DNA from: Allostella sp. ATCC 35155
Lineage (GTDB): Bacteria > Pseudomonadota > Alphaproteobacteria > ATCC43930 > Allostellaceae
Assembly (NCBI GenBank): GCA_006738865.1
Contig: AP019701.1
Coordinates: 1,670,001-1,734,000, forward strand
Reading direction: 5' to 3'
DNA: 64,000 nucleotides
Shown here: piece by piece, positions 1 to 7,255 of the stretch
How positions within the stretch are numbered: the first letter of the stretch is position 1
How the letters are laid out: each line of letters opens with the position of its first letter
Program-made: the position numbers and the translations under genes
Notes under the pieces: model-generated
What the model was told of the DNA's origin: nothing
The model's database searches: none
The model's input: only the letters and a program-made list of their open reading frames with translations

Positions 1-563
1 CGCAAAGTGTCTTCCTCGGAAATCCCCTGCACCAAGCTCGGCACAGGCCGCAGGATTAAAATATTCGCAAGCCAATCTCTAAATATAAATAATGGATCAG
101 TTGATGACTGCTCTTGCACGATGGGCAGTGCAACTAGATGCCAGTCTATTCTAAAATTAGCTTCGGCCCCTTGTCCGGAACGAGCCAATCGCACCTGCGC
201 CAGATCACGCGAAAAAATCGGCTTTCCATCAACCAAAAGCCTTTCTTCCAAAACCCGCAGCTCCCGAAATCCACTCGGAAACTCGAAGGCGATTGAATAC
301 AAATAGTGGCGCTTCCCTAGGTCTACCGCAATTTCAAACCGAATAGGGGTATCTGTGCGCCCGCGCGTAAGATCCTTTGGTTCTACAAGATCGCTAACTC
401 GATTCGTACCGCGCGCAATCCTCTGCAGAACTTCTAGCGCCAATCCCACGGTCGACTTTCCTGCACCGTTCCTTCCGATCAGAAGGACGGACCGAAAATC
501 GCCTAGGGCTAGGTCAAAGTTCTCTAGGCATCGGAAGTTGTGGACATACAAACGGCTGATCAT
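1..563 (-). CDS. AAA family ATPase, N-terminal part (runs off the window)
   Basis: The minus frame from ATG 563 stays open to base 1 (187 codons, no stop) and is the N-terminal part of a RecF/OLD-like ABC-type ATPase. It begins MISRLYVHNFRCLENFDLAL, the usual opening strand of this class, followed by a Walker A motif GRNGAGKST at about residues 33-41. The rest of the family (ABC signature, Walker B, any nuclease or partner domain) would lie left of base 1, so its role cannot be stated. Stand-alone ATPases of this kind often belong to phage-defence or mobile-element cargo. Composition is unlike the rest of the window: about 51 percent GC over bases 1-540 with AT-rich codons, against roughly 70 percent elsewhere. 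Together with the broken acetyltransferase beside it, this suggests recent transfer. The ATPase call is firm; the subfamily is open. Confidence 0.85.
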   Translation of the reverse strand, partial: MISRLYVHNFRCLENFDLALGDFRSVLLIGRNGAGKSTVGLALEVLQRIARGTNRVSDLVEPKDLTRGRTDTPIRFEIAVDLGKRHYLYSIAFEFPSGFRELRVLEERLLVDGKPIFSRDLAQVRLARSGQGAEANFRIDWHLVALPIVQEQSSTDPLFIFRDWLANILILRPVPSLVQGISEEDTL

Positions 564-663
564 CGGTTAACCATACCCGGCTTGCCCACTTTCCACCAGC
601 AGGCTGAGAGGTCGTGCCCGTGGAGTGAGCGGGAAGGAAACATAGTTGCTCATCTGGTGGTCG

Positions 664-786
664 TGGAACCCCCGCAACGCCGGCGCCCACGCCTTCTACG
701 CCGCCATCGGCGCCCGCGAACACGAGGTGCGGGAACACGTCCTCGGGACGGCGGCGATGGCTACCCTCGCTGGCGGGCGAGGGTAG
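664..786 (+). pseudogene. C-terminal remnant of a GNAT acetyltransferase
   Basis: In the plus frame starting at 664 the codons read W-NPRNAGAHAFYAAIGAREHE and then run to a TAG at 784-786. The pattern N-x-x-A-x-x-F-Y-x-x-x-G-A is the conserved end of GNAT acetyltransferases (last helix and strand). The same frame is closed by TAG 643-645, and no start codon or acetyl-CoA-binding R/Q-x-x-G-x-G/A motif precedes it, so only about 40 residues of the tail survive. Composition is already GC-rich, like the resident chromosome. The remnant lies where the AT-richer ATPase DNA ends, so I infer that arrival of that DNA cut the gene and that its front half may lie on the far side of the island. Confidence 0.55.
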
Positions 787-788
787 CC
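759..788 (-). terminator. 12-bp stem-loop after the SDR gene
   Basis: GGCTACCCTCGC at 759-770 pairs perfectly with GCGAGGGTAGCC at 777-788 across a 6-base loop. It lies 6 bases beyond the stop of the minus-strand SDR gene and also overlaps the end of the GNAT remnant. There is no T-run after the stem on either strand, so termination may be weak or factor-assisted. Confidence 0.5.
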
Positions 789-794
789 CACACC

Positions 795-1547
795 TCACGG
801 CAGGTTCGGCAGGTAGGTCTTGTTCTTGGTCGGGCTGATCAGGATCTCGTTGATGCAGACCCGCGGCGGCAGCCGGGCGACGTAGAGGACGGCGTCGGCG
901 AGGTCCTGCGGCTTCAGGATGACCTCGCGGGTGGCCTTGCTGACCTTGACCGGGCGCTTGTCGAGGATCGGCGTGTCGACGTCGGCCGGGCAGATCGCGG
1001 TGGCGCGGATGCCGTTGCCGCATTCCTCCTGGTTGATCGATTCGTTCAGCACCAGCATCCCGTGCTTGGAGGCGCAGTAGGCGACGCCGGCACCCTTGCC
1101 GACATAGCGGCCGGCCCAGGAGCAGAGGTTGACGATCAGCCCGTCCTGCTGCCTGCGCATGGCCGGCAGCACGGCCGAGACGGTATTGTAGGCGCCGGTC
1201 AGGTTGACGTCGACCAGGAGCTTGAAATCGGGCCGCTTCAGCACGTCGAGCGTGCGGTCGGTGACGTTGAGGCCGGCATTGGCGAAGTGGAGGTCGATGC
1301 GGCCGTGGTGCGCGACGATACCGTCGGCCACCGCTTGGCAGGCATCGCCGTCGACGACGTCGAGCACCGCGACTTCGGCCTTGCCGCCGGCGGCCTTGAT
1401 CCGTGACGCGACCGCGTCCAGCGGTGCCTGGCGGCGGCCGGACAGCACGACGACCATGCCGGCCGCGGCCAGGGTCTCGGCGGTGGCCTCGCCGATGCCG
1501 GTGCCGGCCCCGGTGATCCAGGCGATCTTTCCTTCCAGCGACTGCAT
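795..1547 (-). CDS. SDR family oxidoreductase
   Basis: A 250-residue classical short-chain dehydrogenase/reductase, the usual length for the family. It has the N-terminal Rossmann dinucleotide motif TGAGTGIG (about residues 11-18), the NAG motif (FANAG), a catalytic serine in LCSWAG and the YxxxK pair in AYCASKHG. Such enzymes oxidise or reduce hydroxyl/carbonyl groups with NAD(P)H in the cytoplasm; the substrate is not predictable here. ATG 1547 is chosen because it starts just before the first Rossmann strand (MQSLEGKIAWITG); the frame stays open upstream only because of high GC. It is divergent from the AraC/GyrI regulator at 1686, with 138 bases between the two starts, so that regulator may control it. 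A perfect stem-loop follows the stop. Confidence 0.85.
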   Translation of the reverse strand: MQSLEGKIAWITGAGTGIGEATAETLAAAGMVVVLSGRRQAPLDAVASRIKAAGGKAEVAVLDVVDGDACQAVADGIVAHHGRIDLHFANAGLNVTDRTLDVLKRPDFKLLVDVNLTGAYNTVSAVLPAMRRQQDGLIVNLCSWAGRYVGKGAGVAYCASKHGMLVLNESINQEECGNGIRATAICPADVDTPILDKRPVKVSKATREVILKPQDLADAVLYVARLPPRVCINEILISPTKNKTYLPNLP

Positions 1548-1685
1548 GTTCTGGCGTTCCTTCCCTGCGGGCAATCGGAACCCGCGCGGCGCGGGCGGGG
1601 CAGGGGATCGCACCCGGCCGCCGCCCGTCAAGGGGGGCGGAGTTGCGCAAGCGCGGCAAAGCCGGGTGCGGCTATGGTCGCAGGC

Positions 1686-2579
1686 ATGACGCGAACCGAT
1701 CCGGCACGGCGGGAGGTGGGGGCGGCCAGTGCCGCCGCCCTGCGCCTCGCCCGGCGCATCGAGCGGGTGGTCGAGCATATCGGCAGCCATCTCGATGCCG
1801 ATCTCGACCTCGAGCGGCTGGCCGGCGTCGCCTGCCTGTCGCCCTTCCATTTCCATCGCATCTATCGCGGCGTGATGGGCGAGACGGTGACGGAGACGGT
1901 GCGCCGCCGCCGTCTGCACCGCGCGGCCGGCGAGCTGGTCGAAGGCCTGTTGCCGATCCCGCGCGTCGCGCGGCGCGCCGGCTATTCCGGTGTCGCCGCC
2001 TTCACCCGCGCCTTCTCCGCCAGCTACGGCATCCCGCCGGCCGCCTATCGCGCACGCGGCGCAGCCGAGCCGACGCCGGCCAACCGATCCAGGAGCGACA
2101 ACGCCATGCCCGAAGCCGAGATCCGCACGCTTGCCCCCGTGACGGTCGCCGCCGTCGCCCATCGCGGCGACTATCAGGAGATCGGCCACGCCTTCGAGCG
2201 GCTGCAGGCCTGGGCCGGGTCGGCCGGTCTGATCGGCCCGGCAACGCGCTTCTTCGGTGTCTTCTACGACGACCCGGCCTCGGTGCCGAAGGACCGGCTG
2301 ACGGCCGACGCCTGCATGACGGTGCCGGTCGGGACGGTCCTGCCGGACGGCATCCGGCAGCTGGAGATCGCCGGCGGCCGCTACGCGATGCTGCGCCACC
2401 AGGGGCCCTATGCCGAGTTGGAGCGCACCTACCGCCGGCTCTATCGCGATTGGCTGCCGGCCAGCGGCGAGGAGCCGGCCGACCGCCCCTGCATCGAGGA
2501 ATATCTCAACGACTGCCGGACGCTGCCGCCGGCGGAGTGGCTGACGGACGTGTGCCTGCCGCTGGCGGATCGCCGCTAG
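1686..2579 (+). CDS. AraC-type regulator with GyrI-like effector domain
   Basis: A 297-residue two-domain regulator. Residues 20-125 form an AraC double helix-turn-helix (FHFHRIYRGVMGETV and GVAAFTRAFSASYGIPPAAYR are recognisable AraC signatures). Residues 145-297 form a GyrI-like/AraC effector-binding domain (VAHRGDYQEIGHAFERL, ending in EYLNDCRTLPPAEWLTDVCLPL). Proteins of this layout (Rob/SoxS-like with GyrI) sense small hydrophobic compounds and activate detoxification genes. It is divergent from the SDR gene, its most likely target. An in-frame ATG at 1674 would add four residues; neither start has a strong Shine-Dalgarno. The last 74 bases overlap the convergent DUF1499 gene, which is a tight but plausible arrangement. 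Confidence 0.85.
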   Translation: MTRTDPARREVGAASAAALRLARRIERVVEHIGSHLDADLDLERLAGVACLSPFHFHRIYRGVMGETVTETVRRRRLHRAAGELVEGLLPIPRVARRAGYSGVAAFTRAFSASYGIPPAAYRARGAAEPTPANRSRSDNAMPEAEIRTLAPVTVAAVAHRGDYQEIGHAFERLQAWAGSAGLIGPATRFFGVFYDDPASVPKDRLTADACMTVPVGTVLPDGIRQLEIAGGRYAMLRHQGPYAELERTYRRLYRDWLPASGEEPADRPCIEEYLNDCRTLPPAEWLTDVCLPLADRR

Positions 2580-3096
2580 GGACGGTGTCCCGCAGCCGTC
2601 GCAGCCAACGTTCGATCCGGGCGCGGTTGACGCCGAGGTCGTCGCTGCCGAGCTGGGAGCGCGAATAGAGGATCACCGTCGATCCGCCCTCGGGCAGGTC
2701 GACGAAGCGGGCGACGATGGTGTCGGGAAAGCGCATCAGCCTTGTCCGCTGGACCCAGCGGTCCGTCATCGTGGCGTCGTCCGCGGCGACGCGCTCGGTC
2801 CGCGGCTCGTCGGCCAGAGCCGTCGCGAAGGCGCGACGCAGCTCGGCCGCCGGCATCGGCCAGTGGGGCGGTGCGATGTCGATGCGCGCGGCGCAGAGTC
2901 CGGGCGGACAGGCGAGCGCATCGTTGGGCGCGGGGCGTCGCTCCAGGGTCGCGAGATCGACCGGGCCCAGGTCCGGCGGCCCTGCGATCGCACGCCAGGC
3001 GAGGTCGGCGCCGCCGGCGAACCACAGGATGACCGCCACCGACCCGGCCACGCCGAGGCGCGCTGCGGGGCGTCGCATGCGGGGAAGTCGGGCCAT
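2506..3096 (-). CDS. DUF1499 family protein
   Basis: A 196-residue protein of the DUF1499 family. After a basic N-terminus comes one hydrophobic segment (AGSVAVILWFAGGADLAW, about residues 15-32), likely a membrane anchor or signal, then the conserved core with PPHWPMPAAELRRAF, RTERVAADDATMTDRWVQRT and RFPDTIVARFVDLPEG, and near the end YSRSQLGSDDLGVNRARI, the family hallmark. Function is unknown; members are widespread in Alphaproteobacteria. ATG 3096 is chosen because it places the hydrophobic segment at the N-terminus. The last 22 residues are proline/alanine-rich and lie over the end of the convergent regulator gene, so the tail may be an extension from a lost stop codon. It is divergent from the quinone oxidoreductase at 3173. 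Confidence 0.75.
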   Translation of the reverse strand: MARLPRMRRPAARLGVAGSVAVILWFAGGADLAWRAIAGPPDLGPVDLATLERRPAPNDALACPPGLCAARIDIAPPHWPMPAAELRRAFATALADEPRTERVAADDATMTDRWVQRTRLMRFPDTIVARFVDLPEGGSTVILYSRSQLGSDDLGVNRARIERWLRRLRDTVPSGDPPAAGTRPSATPPAAASGSR

Positions 3097-3172
3097 GGCG
3101 CTGGATAGGTGCTTTGCCGCGCGGGCCGCAAGAGCCATTCTGCGGGTCGTATTCGGCAGGAGAGCGGGCAGG

Positions 3173-4153
3173 ATGACGGAAGCGCGGGTGGTGCGGGTGA
3201 CGGCCTTCGGCGGGCCGGAGGCGATGGAACTGGTGACCGAGCGGCTGGCGTCGCCGGGGACTGGGCAGGTGCTGCTGCGCCAGACGGCGGTCGGCTTCAA
3301 CTTCATCGACATCTACCAGCGGCGCGGCGTCTACCCGCTGCCGTCACCGACGGGGCTGGGGCATGAGGCGGTCGGGGTCGTCGAGGCGGTCGGGCCGGAC
3401 GTGACGGAGTTCCGGCCGGGCGACCGCGCCGCCTACATCAATGCCGGCATCGGCGCCTATGCCGATCGCCGCATCGTCGCGGCCGACCGCCTGGTCCGGG
3501 TGCCGGACGGCCTGTCGGACGAGGCGGTGGCGGCCGTCATCTTCAAGGGCATGACGGCGCAGTATCTCGTGCGCAAGACCCATCGCGTGGCGCCGGGCGA
3601 CCTCGTGCTGGTCCATGCGGCGGCGGGCGGCGTCGGCCTCATCCTGTCGTCCTGGGCCAAGGCGCTGGGTGCCACCGTCGTCGGTGCGGTCGGGTCGGAG
3701 GGCAAGCGCGTGGCGGCGCTGGCGGCCGGCTGCGACCATGTCGTGGTGACGGCCGATCCCGAATGGCCGGCCGCCATGCTGGCCGCGACCGGCAGGCGCA
3801 AGGCCCGGGTCGTCTATGATTCGGTCGGCCGCGACACCTTCCTGAAGTCGCTCGACTGCGCGGCGCCCTTCGGCCTCGTCGTCGTCTATGGTGCCGCCTC
3901 CGGCCCGGCCCCTGCCATCGACCCCGAGCTCCTCAACAAGAAGGGCTGCCTCTTCCTGACGCGGCCGTCGGTCTTTCCCCACAACGCCGAGACGGGGATC
4001 CTGCGGGAGAATGCGGCCGAACTCTTCGACGCGGTCGCCAGGGGCTGGGTCAAACCGACCATCGGCGCCCGCTTCCCCCTGACCGCAGTCGCCGACGCCC
4101 ATCGCGCGGCCGAGGCGCGAGCGACGACGGGGGCGATCGTGCTGGTGCCTTGA
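3173..4153 (+). CDS. Quinone oxidoreductase-like, zinc-free MDR enzyme
   Basis: A 326-residue medium-chain dehydrogenase/reductase of the quinone oxidoreductase (QOR, zeta-crystallin) class. It begins with the groES-like fold (VRVTAFGGPEAMEL, FNFIDIYQRRGVYPLP, GLGHEAVGVVEAVG). The NADPH-binding Rossmann motif is HAAAGGVGLILSSWAKALGA, followed by the C-terminal TRPSVFPHNA region typical of bacterial QORs. Zinc-ligand cysteines of alcohol dehydrogenases are absent, as expected. The reaction is NADPH-dependent one-electron reduction of quinones or reduction of activated alkenes. ATG 3173 follows an AGG-rich leader (GGCAGG) and fits the family start; the longer open frame upstream is a shadow. 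The toxin-antitoxin module lies 53 bases downstream. Confidence 0.88.
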   Translation: MTEARVVRVTAFGGPEAMELVTERLASPGTGQVLLRQTAVGFNFIDIYQRRGVYPLPSPTGLGHEAVGVVEAVGPDVTEFRPGDRAAYINAGIGAYADRRIVAADRLVRVPDGLSDEAVAAVIFKGMTAQYLVRKTHRVAPGDLVLVHAAAGGVGLILSSWAKALGATVVGAVGSEGKRVAALAAGCDHVVVTADPEWPAAMLAATGRRKARVVYDSVGRDTFLKSLDCAAPFGLVVVYGAASGPAPAIDPELLNKKGCLFLTRPSVFPHNAETGILRENAAELFDAVARGWVKPTIGARFPLTAVADAHRAAEARATTGAIVLVP

Positions 4154-4179
4154 GTCGGGCGCTTCAGGGTCTGCGAATC

Positions 4180-4206
4180 TTGCCGAATTGCATTATATTG
4201 GATCGT
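4180..4206 (+). promoter_or_regulatory. AT-rich promoter/operator candidate before the TA module
   Basis: The sequence just before the antitoxin ATG is conspicuously AT-rich for this window (TTGCCG at 4180, TATATT at 4194-4199). A -10-like TATATT is present, but no well-spaced -35 is visible. Antitoxin genes usually autorepress at such sites. Weak evidence. Confidence 0.25.
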
Positions 4207-4884
4207 ATGGACGCGCGGCAGCATAGGGCTAACGCTGAACCGGACTCCGTGATCGCCGCATTCACGGAGGCGCAGGTCGAGCGGCTGACGGGACTTTCCG
4301 TGGCCCAACTGCGCTACTGGGATCGCACCGACTTCTTCAAGCCGACCTTTGCCGAGCAGAATCGCAGGGTGGCGTATTCGCGTCTCTACTCTTTCAGGGA
4401 TGTCGCGGCACTGCGAGTGCTGGGTGTGCTCCGCCGTCAGTATGGCGTGCCGTTGCAGCACCTTCGACAGGTCGCGCGTCATCTCGCCGGTCTGCCGGAG
4501 GAGCGTTGGACGAGGACCGCGCTGTATGTGCTGCAGCGGCGGGTCGTAGTGCGCGAGCAAGGTGCCGACGAAGGGTTTCGCGAAGTGGTCAGCGGTCAGT
4601 ATGTCCTGCCCAGCGTGCAGCTTGGCGAAGTGGTCGCCGACACCCGCCGTATCGTCGCGAAGATGCGGGCGCGTGACACGGCCGCGGTGGGGCAGGTTTC
4701 CACCTCTCGTCATGTCCTCGGCAACGCACCGGTCGTCGCGGGCACGCGCATTCCGGTGGCGGCGATCCGTCGCTTTGTCGAGGCGGGGCATACGGTCGAG
4801 CAGATATGCACGGAGTATCCTGGACTGACTGCCGCTGACGTGGCGGCCGCACTTGCTCACGGCGGCGAAGGCAAGGTGGCTTGA
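4207..4884 (+). CDS. Antitoxin with MerR-like HTH and DUF433 domain
   Basis: A 225-residue protein, probably the antitoxin of the pair with the next gene. Residues 15-85 resemble a MerR-type helix-turn-helix (GLSVAQLRYWDRTDFFKP, YSFRDVAALRVLGVLRRQYGVPL). Residues 165-220 are a DUF433 domain with the typical GTRIPV motif (VVAGTRIPVAAIRRFVEAGH). DUF433 proteins are classed as VapB-like antitoxins and commonly precede a DUF5615 PIN-like gene, exactly as here. ATG 4207 is preferred over an upstream TTG at 4150 that would overlap the oxidoreductase stop and place the AT-rich promoter-like stretch inside the coding region. The stop overlaps the toxin start by 4 bases, indicating coupled translation. 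Confidence 0.75.
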   Translation: MDARQHRANAEPDSVIAAFTEAQVERLTGLSVAQLRYWDRTDFFKPTFAEQNRRVAYSRLYSFRDVAALRVLGVLRRQYGVPLQHLRQVARHLAGLPEERWTRTALYVLQRRVVVREQGADEGFREVVSGQYVLPSVQLGEVVADTRRIVAKMRARDTAAVGQVSTSRHVLGNAPVVAGTRIPVAAIRRFVEAGHTVEQICTEYPGLTAADVAAALAHGGEGKVA

Positions 4885-5282
4885 CCGAGCCGCCATTGGT
4901 GCTTCGGTTCTTTCTCGATGAAGGCGTTCCGGATTCCGTCGGCCGAGTGCTGGTGCAGGCCGGCCACATGGTCATCCGGCATCGCGACGCGCTCGCTCCG
5001 GGCATGGTCGACGAGGTCGTGGCTGCGACGGCGTTGGCGAACGACGCTATCCTCGTCGCCCTGGATGCCGACATGCGGACCATCGCGCGCGGCTACGGGA
5101 TCGGGCAGAGCCGCTTCCGAACGCTCAGCCTGCTGCACCTGTCGTGCAGCGAACCACGTGCTTCCCGCCGCGTCGAGGAAGCCCTGTCACTGATCGAGCA
5201 CGAATGGCTGCGCGGATCGGAGGCAGGCCGCCGCCGACTGTTCATCGAGGTTGGAAACGATGTCATTCGGGTCTGGCGGTGA
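4881..5282 (+). CDS. PIN-like toxin (DUF5615/Mut7-C type)
   Basis: A 133-residue protein matching the DUF5615 PIN-like family. The first strand carries the acidic motif RFFLDEG, and a second acidic pair lies in LVALDADM; these are the positions of metal-binding carboxylates in PIN ribonucleases. Family members are proposed RNase toxins neutralised by DUF433 antitoxins; activity here is inferred. The TTG start at 4881 overlaps the antitoxin stop in TTGA. An in-frame GTG at 4899 would begin VLRFFLDEG and is nearly as plausible; any later start would remove the first catalytic strand. The next gene is convergent, 9 bases away. Confidence 0.7.
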   Translation: MTEPPLVLRFFLDEGVPDSVGRVLVQAGHMVIRHRDALAPGMVDEVVAATALANDAILVALDADMRTIARGYGIGQSRFRTLSLLHLSCSEPRASRRVEEALSLIEHEWLRGSEAGRRRLFIEVGNDVIRVWR

Positions 5283-5291
5283 CGGCAGGAC

Positions 5292-6272
5292 CTATCGGTG
5301 CCGGCAGGCGGCCGCTCCGGCGACAGCGAGCAGCAGCGCGCCCCAGATGGCCAATGTCAGGAAGGCGCTGAGGTCGAGCAGGTTGAAGCCGGTCGAGACG
5401 ACCTGGAGCAGGACCAGCGCCAGCACCAGGCCGCCGACCTTGCCGAAGCCGCCCATCGGGTTGATGCCGCCCAGCACCGCCGCCAGGATCGTCACCAGCA
5501 GGTAGCTCTCGCCATAGGCGGCGTTGGCCGAGTTGAAGCGGGCCATCATGACGAGGGCGGCGAGGCCGGCCAGCAGCCCGGACAGCAGGTGGACGCGCAG
5601 CAGGACGCCCGTCACGTCGATGCCGGAGAAGCGCGCCGCCTCCGGGTTGGAGCCGATGAAGGTGACGGCACCGCCGAAGGGCGTGCGGCCGAGGATGACC
5701 GACAGCACGATCGCGGCGACGGCGAAGATCAGCAGGGCGGCCGGGATGCCGGCCACGGTGCCGTTGCCGAGAAAGAGGATCGGCTCGGGGAAGCCTGACA
5801 GCACCTCGCCGCGGGTGAGCCCCAGCGCGATGCCCTTGAGCAGGGTCATCGTGCCGAGCGTCGCCAGGATCGGCGAGACGCCGAGGCGGGCGACCAGCAG
5901 CCCGTTGAGCAGGCCGGCCGCGCCGGCGACGAGGAAGCCGGCGGCGATGGCGGCCGCCTGCCACAGCAGCCAGGGCAGGGTCGCATCGGGCGCCGGCCAG
6001 GCGGTCAGGACGGCCGCCATGGCGAGCGCCGACAGGTTGGCGGTGGCGATGACCGAGAGGTTGATGCCGCCCGACAGCAGCGTGACCATCATGGCCAGGG
6101 ACAGGATGCCGAGCTCGGGCATCTGGAAGGCCATCGAGCGCAGCGCCGCCGGCGACAGCATGGCCTCGCCCGCAAGGAGCGCGAAGAGCAGGAGTGCCGC
6201 GGCGATGGCGGCCGCGAGGATGCCATTGGTGCCGCCCGCGCCCAGCGCCAGCAGCCGCTGCCATGGCGTCAT
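5292..6272 (-). CDS. Sugar ABC transporter permease (ribose class), second subunit
   Basis: A 326-residue inner-membrane permease of the RbsC/BPD_transp_2 type, with about eight to ten hydrophobic segments. Family motifs include LSGGINLSVIATANLSAL (the conserved S-G-G-I-D/N-L-S segment), NGLLVARLGVSPILATLGTM and GSNPEAARFSGI. It forms the channel with the preceding permease. ATG 6272 overlaps the stop of the first permease by 4 bases (ATGA). It is the last gene of the operon SBP - ATPase - permease - permease. Order and sequence match AI-2, rhamnose or erythritol-type importers; the sugar is unknown. Confidence 0.88.
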   Translation of the reverse strand: MTPWQRLLALGAGGTNGILAAAIAAALLLFALLAGEAMLSPAALRSMAFQMPELGILSLAMMVTLLSGGINLSVIATANLSALAMAAVLTAWPAPDATLPWLLWQAAAIAAGFLVAGAAGLLNGLLVARLGVSPILATLGTMTLLKGIALGLTRGEVLSGFPEPILFLGNGTVAGIPAALLIFAVAAIVLSVILGRTPFGGAVTFIGSNPEAARFSGIDVTGVLLRVHLLSGLLAGLAALVMMARFNSANAAYGESYLLVTILAAVLGGINPMGGFGKVGGLVLALVLLQVVSTGFNLLDLSAFLTLAIWGALLLAVAGAAACRHR

Positions 6273-7255
6273 GCGGCGGCGCCCGCAGCCCGCCGCTGCC
6301 CGGCCGCGCCGCCGGCGACCGCGAGGACGATGACGAGCCCGGTGAAGAAGGGCGACCAGTAGGAGGAGACGCCGGCCAGGACCAGCCCGTTCTGCATCAC
6401 GGCGAGCAGCGCCAGCCCGAGGATCGTCCCCGTCACCGAGCCGACGCCACCGGCGAGGCTGGCGCCGCCCAGCACGACCGCCGCCAGCACGTCGAGCTCG
6501 CGGCCGACGAGGACGGTCGGCGCCACCGACTGGGCGAGCTGGGCCTGGGCGAGCGAGGCGAGGCCCGCCATCATGCCCATCCAGCCATAGACGAAGAAAG
6601 TGAGGCGCGGCACCGGGAAGCCGACCCGGCGGGCCGCCTCGCGGTTGCCGCCGAGCGCACGCACCTGCCGGCCGAGGCTGGTCCCGCCGAGGAGGGCGGC
6701 CGTGGCGCCGAGCGCCAGGACCAGCAGCAGGATCTGCAGGTTGACCGCATAGGGGATGCCGTCGCCGTCGATGACCTCGAACCACCAGATGCCGGTCGCG
6801 AACCAGTCGGGCAGGGCGTGGATGTAGCGGCCGCCGGTCGCGAAGACGAGCAGGCCGTAGAAGAGGTTGAGCGTCGCGATGGTGACGATGATCCCGGGGA
6901 TGCGCAGGCCCTCGACCAGCGCGCCGTTGACGAGGCCGAGCGCCGTCCCGGTCGCGAGACCGACGGCGAAGACCGAGAGCCAGTCGAGGCCCCAGGCGTT
7001 GGCCGCCGTCATGGCGACGTACTGCGCGACCGACGCCGTCGCCGTGAAGGAAATGTCGATGCCGCCGGCGACCAGCACCGCCAGCAGACCGGCGGCCAGG
7101 ATCCCGGCGAAGGCGTTGACGGTCAGCAGGTCGAAGAAGTTCTGCGCCGTGAGGAAGCCGTCGGTCGTGAGGGCGAGGACGGTCGACAGGGCGAGCACCG
7201 CCAGCAGCAGGCGGAACTCGTGCGTGCGGGCCAGTCGCGCCATCCGCTCAGCCAT
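6269..7255 (-). CDS. Sugar ABC transporter permease (ribose class), first subunit
   Basis: A 328-residue paralogue of the following permease. It shows VAGGIDISFTATASVAQYVAM (the SGGIDLS-type loop), NGALVEGLRIPGIIVTIATL, GGNREAARRVGFPV and ASLAGGVGSVTGTILGL. Start choice: ATG 7255 overlaps the end of the ATPase gene by 8 bases, while an internal ATG at 7243 would leave a 4-base gap; both are possible. The longer open frame to 7348 lies inside the ATPase gene and is not real. The two permeases probably act as a heterodimer with one double-cassette ATPase. Confidence 0.87.
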   Translation of the reverse strand: MAERMARLARTHEFRLLLAVLALSTVLALTTDGFLTAQNFFDLLTVNAFAGILAAGLLAVLVAGGIDISFTATASVAQYVAMTAANAWGLDWLSVFAVGLATGTALGLVNGALVEGLRIPGIIVTIATLNLFYGLLVFATGGRYIHALPDWFATGIWWFEVIDGDGIPYAVNLQILLLVLALGATAALLGGTSLGRQVRALGGNREAARRVGFPVPRLTFFVYGWMGMMAGLASLAQAQLAQSVAPTVLVGRELDVLAAVVLGGASLAGGVGSVTGTILGLALLAVMQNGLVLAGVSSYWSPFFTGLVIVLAVAGGAAGQRRAAGAAA

